From: Saprospiraceae bacterium
Lineage (GTDB): Bacteria > Bacteroidota > Bacteroidia > Chitinophagales > Saprospiraceae
Length of the DNA: 64,000 nucleotides
Assembly (NCBI GenBank): GCA_021604865.1
Contig: BQJU01000006.1
Span: forward strand, 62,001 to 126,000
Reading direction: 5' to 3'
Shown piece after piece: positions 16,422 through 27,600 of this stretch. Each line of letters opens with the position of its first letter. Position 1 is the stretch's first letter. The translations under genes and the position numbers were made by a program. The notes under the pieces are model-generated. The model made no database searches. It was not told the origin of the DNA and was given only the letters and a program-made list of their open reading frames with translations.

Positions 16422-17381
16422 CTATGCCCCTGCTTTATGTTTTTTGATGGCTTCGGTCAATCTCGGCACTACCTCAAACAAGTCACCAACAACGCCATAA
16501 TCAGCGGCCTTAAAGAAAGGCGCTTCGGGATCTTTGTTGATCACTACAATGGTTTTGGAGTTATTGACTCCTGCCAAATGCTGGATAGCTCCGGAGATAC
16601 CGGCAGCGATATAAAGGTTGGGGCGAATGGCTACCCCTGTTTGGCCAACGTGCTCGTGATGAGGGCGCCAGTCAGCATCTGCTACTGGGCGAGAGCAGGC
16701 AGTAGTAGCTCCCAATACCTTGGCCAGTTCTTCAATGATGCCCCAGTTTTCAGGGCCTTTCATTCCGCGGCCAGCAGAAACAACCAACTCGGCTTCCGGC
16801 AAAGGTACAATGCCTTCCATACGTTTGACTTCTTTTACCTTTATTCTGGAAGCGGGGACGTCAACACTCAAAGCTTCAACTGGCGCTTCACTACCGCTGG
16901 CATCAGGCTGAAGGGAGTTGCCCATCACTGACAAAACTTTGAGATCCGACTTAATAGCCATCTCGGCGATAGCTTTTCCGGAAAAGACCGTTTTTTTCAC
17001 TTTCAGGTCACCATCCACCGTAGGAATGGTATTCACACCAGGTACCGATCCGGCATCCAATCGGGCTGCCAGGCGACCAATAATTGATTTACCAGTTGAA
17101 GAGTGACTCATGATCACCAGCTTAGCACCCAGTTTTTCCGTTGCAGCTGCAATCACTGCCGTATATACCTGTGCATCAAAACTATCCAGACTGCTGTCTG
17201 CAACATGATAAACTTTGGAGGCGCCGTAAGTACCCAAACCGGCAGCATTTTCTACCGTCCCGAGTACCAGGGCAACACATTCTGTACCCATTATCTCTGC
17301 TGCTTTAGCGCCGTAGGTCACTGCTTCAAAAGCATTTTTTTTGAATTGACCTTTTATATTTTCTGCAAAAACTAATACCAT
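16422..17381 (-). CDS. etfA: Electron transfer flavoprotein, alpha subunit
   Basis: 319 aa, the normal size. With EtfB it forms a soluble heterodimer that accepts electrons from acyl-CoA and other dehydrogenases and passes them to the quinone pool. The N-terminal domain begins MVLVFAENIKGQFKKNAFEA. The C-terminal FAD-binding domain shows VSAGRGMKGPENWGI (about 201-215), ACSRPVADADWRPHHEHVGQ (about 232), TGVAIRPNLYIAAGISGAIQ and VINKDPEAPFFKAADYG (about 280-296), all diagnostic. It lies 33 bp downstream of etfB on the same strand; the two are clearly an operon. Confidence 0.97.
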   Translation of the reverse strand: MVLVFAENIKGQFKKNAFEAVTYGAKAAEIMGTECVALVLGTVENAAGLGTYGASKVYHVADSSLDSFDAQVYTAVIAAATEKLGAKLVIMSHSSTGKSIIGRLAARLDAGSVPGVNTIPTVDGDLKVKKTVFSGKAIAEMAIKSDLKVLSVMGNSLQPDASGSEAPVEALSVDVPASRIKVKEVKRMEGIVPLPEAELVVSAGRGMKGPENWGIIEELAKVLGATTACSRPVADADWRPHHEHVGQTGVAIRPNLYIAAGISGAIQHLAGVNNSKTIVVINKDPEAPFFKAADYGVVGDLFEVVPRLTEAIKKHKAGA

Positions 17382-17414
17382 TATACTTTGTTTATGGATC
17401 TTTAATAAAAGGAC

Positions 17415-18155
17415 TTAGATGACCTTGGCTTCCTCACTCAGCAGGCGTACCAGCTCGTCCATATTTTCCGGATCAATCAATTTTACTGCCGATTTAGCCG
17501 GAGGTAATTCATACCCTACAGCTTCAGTTAGGTCATCTGCTGCAATAGGTTCCACAACTTTCAGTGGTTTGCGTTTGGCCATCATGATACCACGCATATT
17601 AGGAATACGTTGCTCAGCCAATCCCTTTGCGGCACTGATTACAAAAGGCGTTGCGACCTCCACCACTTCGGTGCCCCCTTCAATATCGCGGGAAACAGTG
17701 GCAACATTACCCTCCAATTCCATGTGACTAGCATAAGAAATGAAAGGAACATCCAGCAATTCAGCTATCATGGCACTTACCTCCGAACCATTATAATCAA
17801 TGGATTCCTTACCGGCAAAAACAATGTCAAAACCTTCTGATTTGGCATAGTTGGCTATTTGTTTAGCAACGTATAGTGAACTTTTGGGTTCTGCATTTAT
17901 ACGCACCGCCTCATCGGCACCAATAGCCAATCCTTTCCGGATTACTGTATCATTGCTGGGGGAGCCAACATTAATCAGGCATACACTTCCACCTTGCGCT
18001 TCCTTTAGTTCAAGGGCACGAACCAAGGCATACCACTCATCATAAGGATTCATAATATACTGTACCCCGTTGGTATCAAACGCTGTTCCATTTGCCGTAA
18101 AGGCAATCTTGGCGGTAGTTTCCGGCGTTTTGGTTACACAGACCAATAATTTCAT
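17415..18155 (-). CDS. etfB: Electron transfer flavoprotein, beta subunit
   Basis: 246 aa, the normal size. Partner of EtfA. The start MKLLVCVTKTPETTAKIAF, the motif MNPYDEWYALVRALELKEAQ (about 36-55) and AKRKPLKVVEPIAADDL near residue 205 match the family; the beta subunit binds AMP and contributes to the recognition loop for partner dehydrogenases. It is the first gene of the etfBA pair. The intergenic DNA upstream, shared with the divergent TPR gene, carries a -7 element at 18227-18234. Confidence 0.96.
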   Translation of the reverse strand: MKLLVCVTKTPETTAKIAFTANGTAFDTNGVQYIMNPYDEWYALVRALELKEAQGGSVCLINVGSPSNDTVIRKGLAIGADEAVRINAEPKSSLYVAKQIANYAKSEGFDIVFAGKESIDYNGSEVSAMIAELLDVPFISYASHMELEGNVATVSRDIEGGTEVVEVATPFVISAAKGLAEQRIPNMRGIMMAKRKPLKVVEPIAADDLTEAVGYELPPAKSAVKLIDPENMDELVRLLSEEAKVI

Positions 18156-18226
18156 GAAAAAAATTTTTATCGATTAGCAGTAATAAGCTTTTAAATAAAC
18201 TCAAGCAAATAAATGCTCAAGGGCCG

Positions 18227-18234
18227 CAAATATA
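18227..18234 (-). promoter_or_regulatory. Possible -7 element of the etfBA operon
   Basis: On the minus strand TATATTTG fits TAnnTTTG, 71 bp before the etfB ATG. The expected -33 TTG is missing, so confidence is low. Confidence 0.35.
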
Positions 18235-18334
18235 CTATATTTAGCCCGAATGAAAAACGAAAAAAACGAAAATTCGCTAGATTTAACTTTAATTTTCTTT
18301 CATCGAGTAATGCATTATAAATCAAACAATTAAA

Positions 18335-18670
18335 ATGGATCAATCACGACTTGATCAGCTTACTGGCCTATTAAAAGATAGTCCTGAAGAGCCATTTCTA
18401 CTTTTTGCTATAGCTAAAGAATATGAAAATCAGCAGAACAATGATCAGGCTTTGGCCTATTATTTGCGGCTCCAATCTGCCGATGCTGATTATGTGGGAT
18501 TGTATTATCATTTGGGCAAATTATACGAATTGATGGATGATGCAACCCGGGCATTTCATACCTACACTAATGGGATGAAGGTGGCACAAAAACTAGGTGA
18601 TCAGCATGCCTTAAATGAACTGGCCGGTGCTCGGCTCAATTTGGGGGATGAGGAAGATTTTGAGGAGTAA
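18335..18670 (+). CDS. Small TPR-repeat protein
   Basis: 111 aa, no signal peptide. Helix pairs with TPR spacing occur at about 20-50 (LFAIAKEYENQQNNDQALAY) and 53-88 (YVGLYYHLGKLYELMDDATR, then AFHTYTNGMKVAQK). The C-terminus is acidic (LNLGDEEDFEE). Such short TPR proteins mediate protein contacts; nothing shows which. It is divergent from etfB. Its stop codon (18668-18670) touches the left end of repeat copy D. Confidence 0.8.
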   Translation: MDQSRLDQLTGLLKDSPEEPFLLFAIAKEYENQQNNDQALAYYLRLQSADADYVGLYYHLGKLYELMDDATRAFHTYTNGMKVAQKLGDQHALNELAGARLNLGDEEDFEE

Positions 18671-18748
18671 GCACTCCTTTGGAGGCCAGCCATTTGGCTG
18701 CAAAGAACACTTTTCGCTACAAAAGCCGGCCTTCGAACATGCTCTAAG
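18670..18748. repeat. Dispersed palindromic repeat, copy D
   Basis: Left side GCACTCCTTTGGAGGCCAGC, core ATTTGGCTGCAAAGAACAC then TTTTCGCTACAAAAGCC, right side GGCCTTCGAACATGCTCTAAG. It begins at the stop codon of the TPR gene and forms an imperfect stem (GGAGGCCAGC against GCCGGCCTTC). Copies B, C and D share the core and the same orientation. Confidence 0.8.
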
Positions 18749-19039
18749 AAATACCGCTTTAACATTTTGTCAATGAAAACGGTCTATATTACTCAGTTTT
18801 GAATATCTTTGTCAAACTATCTCCATTTGGTTCACGCTTGGACAGCGGTTTTCTAAGTGTATGTTTGAATAGTTTAAGGAAAATAATTATTCCCCTTATT
18901 CAATACGAAGCGTAGAACCACTAGCCGAATTCCGCCTAGCAGAATTGCTATCGGCGCCTGACCCATTCCAATCAGGATTAGAATGATCTCATGATTATTG
19001 GGCACCCTTCAATAGAAAGGAATTTTTAAAGAATACAAT
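18671..19039. other. Intergenic region before the type B adhesin array
   Basis: Holds repeat copy D, then AT-rich DNA with a good promoter match at 18838-18867 and a second isolated TATCTTTG at 18804-18811. The remaining 170 bp before the next ATG form a long leader with short inverted repeats (for example AATTC and GAATT around 18928-18945) but no recognised regulatory RNA. Confidence 0.5.
18838..18867 (+). promoter_or_regulatory. Promoter candidate of the first type B protein gene
   Basis: TTG at 18838-18840, a 19-bp spacer and TATGTTTG at 18860-18867. The start codon is 172 bp downstream, so the leader would be unusually long (about 165 nt). Confidence 0.45.
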
Positions 19040-21418
19040 ATGACAAAGTTATTCTCGACTGTTTTGGTCATGATGATCGTTTGCTGTTTAATGGCTAACG
19101 AAACAACCCCCACGCCCCCCTTTGTATTCAGCTGTACAACCACTGTTGATGCCGGTGAAGATTTAACGGCTTGTAGTACAGGAAGTATCGTCACGTTAAG
19201 TGCCTTGATCACAGGCAATTATTTTGCGCTGGAATGGACTCCTGCTGCCGGATTGGCAAACGCCCAAAATGCGACAACTACGGCAACCATCAATGCCACT
19301 ACGACCTATACGGTAAGTGTAATGAGTTACAATACCGACAACCTCATTTTTAATGGCGATTTCAGTCAGGGAGATATGGGCTTTACCAGTGACTACATTT
19401 ATGGTACGGGCGGACCTGTGGGTTTGCTGACCAGTGAAGGCCAGTATGCTATTGATGACAATCCGGGAGATACCCACAATCAGTTTGTCGACTGCAACGA
19501 CCATAGTCCTGGAACCGGAAACATGATGGTTGTTAATGCTTCTGGTGAACCGGACAATTTATGGTGTCAGGAAATTAGTGTTACGTCCAATACCGATTAT
19601 GATTTCAGTGCCTGGGTTACCTCTGTAGTCAGTCAGAATCCGGCGCAATTGCAATTTTCGATCAATGGAGGCCTGCTGGGTGAAGTTTTTAATGCCAGCA
19701 GTTCCACTTGTAATTGGACCCAGTTTTCTGCCCAGTGGAATTCAAATAACAATACTACGGCCCAAATCTGTATTGTCAATGTCAACTCCACACCCAGTGG
19801 CAACGACTTTGCCCTGGATGATATCACCTTTCGGGAAATTTGTGAAGTGACAGACGAAATCACAGTGACTTTGGCCACATTAGATGCCAACTTTTTAGCG
19901 CCTACCGAGTTTTGTGAAAACGAGGCGGCTATTGATCCCAATACCTGGCTAGATGCAGGAGCTACCAGTGGTGGCACCTGGACACTGGACGGCAACAGTT
20001 TCACTACTTTTGATCCCAGCAGTGTCACTCAGGGGCTTCACCAAATCGTTTACACCGTTAGTGAAGGAACTTGTTCTACATCTGAAAGTCAATTGATTAC
20101 AATAAATACTGCCCCGAATGCAGGAACCCCCTCTTCCGGCCCTAGCCTTTGTAGTGGTACCAGTCAAAGCTTTTCGCTCAGCAACCTACTCAATGGAGCT
20201 GATTCCGGTGGTATCTGGACTGAAATATCTGTTGTACCTTCTACAGGTGGCGCATTCGATGCTATTGCCGCAATTTTTAATACAGATGGGCAGGCAGCGG
20301 GGACTTATCAATTTCAATATAGCCTGAGCAGTTCCGGTTGCCCGGATGCCATCTCCGTTGTGGAAGTTAATATCCTGGCTAGTCCGATAGCTGATGCAGG
20401 TGAAGATGCCAATATTAACTGTGAAATAAGTTCGGCCACCCTAGGTGGTTCAACTACGCCTACCGGCCTGGATTTTCAATATACATGGACGGCTCCTGAC
20501 GGAAATCCAACACAAACAGATACTCCTTTTTTGGAAACCGATCAGGAAGGCATCTATACACTAGAAGTCACCAATACAACTAATGGCTGTGCCAATAGTG
20601 ATGAAGTAGAGGTCACCCTTAGCATTACCAATATAAATGCCCAGGCCGGTATTTCGCCACTCAGTTGTGCCAATGACAACGATGGTGCTATTACCATTGA
20701 ATCGGCCAGTGGGGGCTTGGAACCCTATCTTTATGCCATTGATGGAGGCCCCTTTATGACTACGCCTACCTTTAATAATCTCGGTGCAGGTCAATACCTT
20801 GTGACTGTAATGGATGCTAATGGTTGCGATACCACCTTAAACATTTCCCTTGAGCCGCCTTATGAATTCAGTGCTATATTGGGCCACGACCTGACTACTG
20901 ACCCACCCACCATAACCCTTGGTGAAATAGTAAACCTGGATCTATTGCTCAATATCCCTCTTGAAAAGATCGATTCCATTCAATGGACACCGGAAATTCC
21001 GGATTGTCCGGGGTGCCCAAATGTAAGTATCGTACCTTTTGAAACAGAAACTTATCAGGTAACAGTAACCGATGTCAATGGGTGTACTGCCAGTGCTGAA
21101 TTGACCATTTTTGTCCAAAAAAATTACCGGATTTTTGCACCCAATGCCATTTCCCCTAATGAGGATGGTATTAATGATATTTTCTATATCAATGCGGGTG
21201 CTGAAGCTGAAGAGATTCAACAATTTAAGATCCTGGATCGCTGGGGCAATCTTATTTTTGAACGATCGGCTATTTTACCCAATGACCCTACAGTGGGCTG
21301 GGACGGAAGAGTTAAGGGCAAACTCGTCAATAGTGGCGTCTATGTCTTTTTTGCCGAAATATTAATGAAAGATGGCGTTATTGTATTAGAAAAAGGTGCC
21401 CTCAATGTGATTTATTGA
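19040..21418 (+). CDS. T9SS type B sorted surface protein with galactose-binding-like domain
   Basis: 792 aa. Signal peptide at 1-19. Then a Cys-containing Ig/PKD-like segment (about 25-95) and a beta-sandwich of the galactose/carbohydrate-binding kind at about 100-268, opening with NLIFNGDFSQGDMGFTSDY and closing with NDFALDDITF. Three Ig-like modules follow (about 280-530), then a SprB-type repeat (about 535-610, with SCANDNDGAITIESASGG). The C-terminal sorting domain (about 697-792) shows FAPNAISPNEDGINDIFYI and FKILDRWGNLIFE, the hallmark of gliding-motility-associated (CHU_C, type B) domains recognised by T9SS. First and shortest of four such genes in a row; its N-terminal and Ig modules are close to those of the next gene. 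Predicted to be secreted or cell-surface; ligand unknown. Confidence 0.9.
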   Translation: MTKLFSTVLVMMIVCCLMANETTPTPPFVFSCTTTVDAGEDLTACSTGSIVTLSALITGNYFALEWTPAAGLANAQNATTTATINATTTYTVSVMSYNTDNLIFNGDFSQGDMGFTSDYIYGTGGPVGLLTSEGQYAIDDNPGDTHNQFVDCNDHSPGTGNMMVVNASGEPDNLWCQEISVTSNTDYDFSAWVTSVVSQNPAQLQFSINGGLLGEVFNASSSTCNWTQFSAQWNSNNNTTAQICIVNVNSTPSGNDFALDDITFREICEVTDEITVTLATLDANFLAPTEFCENEAAIDPNTWLDAGATSGGTWTLDGNSFTTFDPSSVTQGLHQIVYTVSEGTCSTSESQLITINTAPNAGTPSSGPSLCSGTSQSFSLSNLLNGADSGGIWTEISVVPSTGGAFDAIAAIFNTDGQAAGTYQFQYSLSSSGCPDAISVVEVNILASPIADAGEDANINCEISSATLGGSTTPTGLDFQYTWTAPDGNPTQTDTPFLETDQEGIYTLEVTNTTNGCANSDEVEVTLSITNINAQAGISPLSCANDNDGAITIESASGGLEPYLYAIDGGPFMTTPTFNNLGAGQYLVTVMDANGCDTTLNISLEPPYEFSAILGHDLTTDPPTITLGEIVNLDLLLNIPLEKIDSIQWTPEIPDCPGCPNVSIVPFETETYQVTVTDVNGCTASAELTIFVQKNYRIFAPNAISPNEDGINDIFYINAGAEAEEIQQFKILDRWGNLIFERSAILPNDPTVGWDGRVKGKLVNSGVYVFFAEILMKDGVIVLEKGALNVIY

Positions 21419-21441
21419 AGCATTCACGCCCCTAAATAGTA

Positions 21442-21496
21442 CAAGCATGTTTGAAGGCATATCAACATATTGCCTTTGCCTTTGCTTGATTTTTTA
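21442..21496 (+). terminator. Terminator with partial palindromic repeat (copy E)
   Basis: CAAGCATGTTTGAAGGCATAT pairs imperfectly with ATATTGCCTTTGCCTTTGCTTG across CAAC, followed by ATTTTTTAGTATTTT. Its left arm begins with the GCATGTTTG tip of the dispersed repeat. It lies about 25 bp past the stop of the 792-aa protein gene. Confidence 0.6.
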
Positions 21497-21697
21497 GTAT
21501 TTTAACCAATCCTAGGATTCGTTAAAAAGTTTTTTTTTGGCCCTCGGAATACATCTTGGCAGCTTTTTAGTAATTTTAGCGGTCTATAGAGCATGTACGG
21601 ATAGTCCCCTCTAAACCACCCCCCTTTCAGAACCATAGTGCGAATATGCACAAATTCCTCCCTATAGATACTAGTGAACATTAAACAGGTTACAAGA

Positions 21698-24600
21698 ATG
21701 TATAGATATTTACTTTCGATAGTAATGGTACTTGTGGTTACCTCTTTCTCTTTTATTGGGAATAAACGAGATAAAAAGCAGGATCCGCAAAAATCTATGA
21801 TGTGCAATATTGACGTCACAGCTAGTGCTAATCCAATGATATTGTGCCAACCTGGGCAGGTGAGTTTGAATGCTTCCATTACAGGTCTTGCCAATGAAAT
21901 TTTGTGGACCCCATCCAATTTGGTAAGCATCCCTACTGCTAGTTCTACTACTGCTTTTGTGCAAAACACCACCACATTTACAGTTACCGTCTCCTCACTT
22001 TCCGATAATAACCTGATCACAAACGGAGACTTCAATGCCGGCATTACCGGTTTTACCAGCGATTATTTTCCAGGCTCTGGCGGAACATTTGGACTATTAA
22101 GCAATGAAGGAGAATATGCCGTGTCGACCAATCCGGCGCTGACACACACCAATTTCGCCAATTGTGGTGACCATACCGGAGGCGGAAGTATGTTGGTCGT
22201 TAATGGAGCCGGTGTAGCCAATCAAAATGTCATTTGCCAAATAGTGAATGTCACTCCTTTTACCAATTATGGCTTTAGTGCATGGGTCATGTCTGTAGTT
22301 TCCTCGGCTCCTGCGCTCCTCCAATTTTCTGTAAACGGTGTGTTACTGGGCAATATTTTTAATGCGCCCTCAGCCACCTGTGTCTGGTCCCAATTTTTTC
22401 AGGAATGGAATTCAGGGCCTAATAGCTCTGTTGAAATCTGTATGGTCAATCAAAATACGGCAGCCAGCGGTAATGATTTTGCTGTTGATGATCTGTTTTT
22501 TGCCGAAATCTGTGAAGCCTCCGATGAAGTTACGGTAATAGTCCAGCCTACGGATGCTACCTGGACACCACCTACTGGCCTATGTCCTTTATCTCCACCT
22601 TTTGATCTCAATACTTTATTAGGGCCAACTGCAACGCCAGGTGGGTTTTGGACCGTCAATAACCTTCCAACTGTTTTTTTCGATCCATTACTGCTTGGTG
22701 ATGGCGTCTATCAGGTGACTTATACCGTGGGAACACCTCCCTGTGTGGCAATGGAGACCCATTTTATCATCATTGATCCTTTGCCCAGTCCGGATTGGGA
22801 TGTCCCCCAAGGCTTGTGTACAGGTACTCCTCCTTTTTTATTAAATAATCTATTATCTCCTAATGCTACTACTGGTGGCGTTTGGACCATAAATGGACAA
22901 ATCAGTACCTTTCTGTCTCCTTCTGATTTGGGCGAAGGCACCTATACACTAGCCTATTCAGTGGGAACTAATCCTTGCATTGCAACCCTGGAACAAGATA
23001 TTCAAATCAGCGCACCTCCATTGGTGGACTGGAATCCGCCACCACCACTTTGTTTGGGAGATCCTGCATTTCCTTTAAATAATTTGCTAGAACCGGGTAT
23101 TGACCCAGGAGGTTTTTGGACCATCAATGGCAATAATAGTTCTACCTTCAATCCAGCCATTTTAGGCGCTGGCCAATATAACGTTACTTACCAGCTCGGC
23201 GACTTCCCATGTGATGCCAGTCTTAGTTTTATTATTGAAGTCAATGCTGGATTACCCGCGCCAGAATTGAGCTGTGAAGGAATAAGCAGTAATTCTGTAA
23301 CTATTGCCTGGAGCGATGTACCTGGAGCAGATAGTTATGTAGTAGATATTATTAGTAATCAGGATGGGACTGTCTCAGGGAATAGTGTAACGATTGACAA
23401 CCTTCCTGGTAATACTATAGTGACTGTTGTCGTATATGCTGAAGACAATAGTGGTTGTTTTGGAATCCCGGACACGATCAGTTGCCAAGCCATTAGTTGT
23501 ATACCTCCTGATGTAGCCATTAACCCGGTAGATACGATTTGTTTTGATTCCAGTTTGCAAACGATCACATTGGAGGCCGTTGTCAATCCTACCGGCGGTA
23601 GCGGACAATGGGCCGGACCAGGCATAACGGATGCCTCTAATGGCACATTTGATCCGGTTGAAGCTGGTTCAGGATTGCATTTGATTACCTATACCTATAC
23701 TGCAAATGCCTGTTCAACTACAGATTCTTTAGAAATCTTTCTGTCGCCACCTCCCGAAGCAGCCTTTTCAATTCCTACATTGATTTGTTCAAGAGATACC
23801 ATTGAAGTGGCTTTTACGGGCACTGCCGGTGCTAATGCTGAATATATATGGGATTTTAATGGCGGAATTATTATAGATGGTGAAGGAGCCGGGCCATTTC
23901 AGGTTCATTGGGGGGATACTTCCGGGATGGTAGATATTAGCCTCATTATTATCGAAAATGGCTGTACTCCGGATACTGCCACCCAAACCATCCAGGTCGA
24001 TGTTCCTATTGAACCACCTACTGTAATATGTGACCCTACTTTGTCTACCATTTCTTTCACCTGGAATGATGTAGAAAACACAGTAGCCTATATTATTAGT
24101 GTAATCAATGGACCTCTGGGGACCATCACATCCGATACCAGTTACCTGATCGAAAACCTGAATCCAGAGCAGGAAGTTGGTATTCGTATGCTGTTAGTCA
24201 GTAGCAATGCCTGTCCGGACAGCCTCATTTTTCCACTTTGTGAAACGATTGCCTGCCCGGGAGGTCCAGTGATAGATAACCTTCCTCCATTATGTGTAAG
24301 CAATGTCGGTGATACCCTTCAACTTTCATATAGCTTCCCAGACAGCATTGAAGTAGTCGGCAATACAATTATCTGGTCGGGACCAGGAGTCGTTGATTCC
24401 ACAGCAGGTTTGTTAGAGATTAACAATAGCATGTTGAACCAGGATAATGAAGTTTATTTATGGTTTTATAATGGTTTTTGTAGTTATAGGGATACCCTTA
24501 CCTTCAACATATTACCGGAATTATCGGCAGATTTTAATTTGCCGGAGGTCAGCTGTATAGGGGATACCGTGGAAGTAAGTTTTGCCGGAGGCACCTCACC

Positions 24601-27600
24601 CACCACTACCTATAATTGGGATTTTGGAAGTGCGGTGGCTATCAGCGGAAGTGGCCCTGGCCCCTATCAATTAGTCTGGGATACCACAGGCATACAAACG
24701 GTATCGCTGCAAATTACTGCCGGAGATTGTAGTGCTCCCTTATCAACAGAAGAGATTAATATTGAAAGCCCGATTGATACGCCACAAATTACTTGCACAC
24801 GAGACTTTACCAGCATCCTTTTTGAGTGGAATACGGTAGATGGAGCTGCTGGTTTTCAGGTGAATGTCCTGACCGGCCCTCCCGGACAGTTGATCAACTC
24901 GAATGCTTACCTGGTGGACAATCTGATTCCAGGCCAGGAAGTGGAAATAGAACTCATCGTAGAAAGCAGTAATAGCTGTGCGGATAGTAGGGCTGTGCTC
25001 AGTTGTTCGACCTTCAGCTGTCCTGAAATAGATATTCAGCTTGAAGCCGTTGACCCCATTTGTTTTAATGGGACTGACAATTTACAACTCAATTGGACCA
25101 TCAGTGGTGATACGACTGGCGGACGATTATTCTTTACGGGAGAAAACCTGTTAGATACCCTCAATGGCATTTTTCTAATTGACAGTAGTCGGATAGGTCA
25201 GTCTACTACCCTTTTCCTAAATTTTGAAGCGGGTGTTTGCCTGTTTTCAGATAGCATCGTTATTGACGTGCTTCCAACACCTGTAGCCGACTTTTCTCTG
25301 ACGGAGCAAATATGTGTCGGAACCACCGATACCCTTGTTTTTACAGGCATTGCCAGTCCTACAGCTACCTACCTCTGGGATTTTGCCGGGCAGACTGTTA
25401 TTCCGGGAACAGGCCCTGGCCCTCACACAATCACGTGGAGTACCCCTGGTTTTTATCCCATAAGCCTGAGTGTTATTGAAAACAATTGTGCTTCAGAAGA
25501 AATTGTCAGGAATGTCAATGTAACAGCTCCGCTGCCTGATCCTATCATCAGTTGCGAGTCCGATTATACCAATATTTCCATTCATTGGACAGCCCTTAGC
25601 CAGGCAGCTGCTTATACGTTGGCTGTACCAACAGGTTTGGATACGATGTGGCTTTCTGATACCAGTGTGCTCATCAATAACCTGCTTCCAGGTACCAGCC
25701 TTGACTTCAGTCTGACCGTTTTAGATTCAACAGCTTGCCCCGATCAGGTTTATGATTTTAGTTGTGAAACATTGTCCTGCCCTCAAATCAGCATGCAATG
25801 GTTGGCACAGAGTCCGATTTGTGTGGGTGACACCAGCATCATGACTTTTTCTTTTACCGGCGCTGATAGTGGCCCCTATGATGTGACCATCAATGACGGA
25901 ACCAGTGATACCTTTTATGCTGGTTTGACAGATGGTAGCACGATACCATTGCTCCTGACAGAAGCCACTACACTCAATGTCGTCGACATCCAAAATATCG
26001 CCATACCTGCCTGTGCATTAGTGGCGCCCGCCCCCTTGACTATTGTTGTTAACGAACCTGTTGATGCAGGAACGGCTATGCCGACATTAGAAATTTGTAA
26101 TGGTGTGGATACCGTAATTAACCTGATTGACCGGGTGCAAGGTGCAGAACCTGGAGGCATCTGGGTAGAAACCTCGGTCCCTCCCTCGACTGGAGGCGCC
26201 TTCGATCCAACTAATGGAACGCTAAGTGCCGGACAGCTTACCCCAGGAGATTATCAATTTGAATATCAATTGACGGGAGCTATCCCTTGTCCAAATGCTT
26301 CCGTATCCATCGATATATTGATCCATCCCACACCAGTCCTGACCTGGGATGCAGAAAGTCCGATATGCCAGGGTGAAACCAGTGAAATCAGCCTTCATTT
26401 TTCAGAGCCTGCCAGTGGTCCCTTTGATGTGTTAATTTCGATGGGACAAATGGATTCTCTCTTTACGGGCTTAAATGACGGTAGTACGCTCCTGTTAAGC
26501 CCAACGGCAAGTACAGATTTGAGTATCGTCAGTATTACCAATAGTCCCCTCACCGGATGTTCAGTAGTACAACCAGGCCCTATAAATATTGTTGTCAATC
26601 AACCTGTCAATGCAGGCAATGCATTGGCCCCTCTGGAATTGTGCAGTGGCCTGGATACGCTTCTGCTTTTGGAAAGCCTTTTAGAAAATAACAGCCCTGG
26701 CGGAGTCTGGCAAGAAACCTCTGCTGTACCCTCTCCTGGAGGAGCCTTTAACGCTTCAAATGGAAGTTTTAACCCTCAAAGTGCACCCGCAGGTATTTAT
26801 AGTTTTGAATATGCCATCACAGCAGCTCAACCCTGCCCCAATGCCTCAGCAGAAGTTATGGTTATTATTCATCCAACTCCGGTTTCAGATGCCGGTCTTG
26901 ATCTAAGTCTTGATTGTCAATTCAATACCGGCAGCATTGGAGGCAGCGCAACCAGTACTGGAGACCACCTCATTTATGAATGGACAATAGAAGGCAATGG
27001 CAATATTCTCGATCATACCCGAGCCATTACCGATGTAAACCTGCCTGGTATATATACCCTCACAGTAATCGATACGCTAAATGGTTGTAGCCAAAGTGAT
27101 GAGGTGGTTGTCAATTATGAAATAGCCTTCTTATTACCTGAAATCAGCATTTCCAATATCAGTTGTTTTCAAGCCAATGATGGTACTATCAATATTACTG
27201 AAGTAAATGGCGGTACTCCCCCCTATATCTTTTACCTCAATGAGACCTCAGTAGGCAATCAATCTTTCTTTAGCCCCTTATCACCGGGCACTTATGACAT
27301 TCGAATTGTTGATAGTGATGGTTGTGAGGTAGAGGTAAATTTCAATCTGGACGAACCTGATGAGGTGGACGTACGCCTGGTCACCAATATTGAAGGTGCT
27401 GAAAATGTGATCCAATTGGGTGATGAAATTCTACTCAATGCCCTGTTTAATATTCCAATCGGTCGTGTGGACACCATTCTTTGGCAGCCCGATTCTCTGA
27501 ATGCGAAAAGCCCGGAAGAAATGGTGGTGAGTCCCCAGCAAACAACCACCTTTGGTGTTACGGTAATAGATACCAGTGGTTGTTCAGACTCCGATCAATT

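Noticed and set aside
18880-19030. Possible small RNA or riboswitch in the leader of the first type B gene
   Set aside because: Only short inverted repeats are visible and no known class fits.
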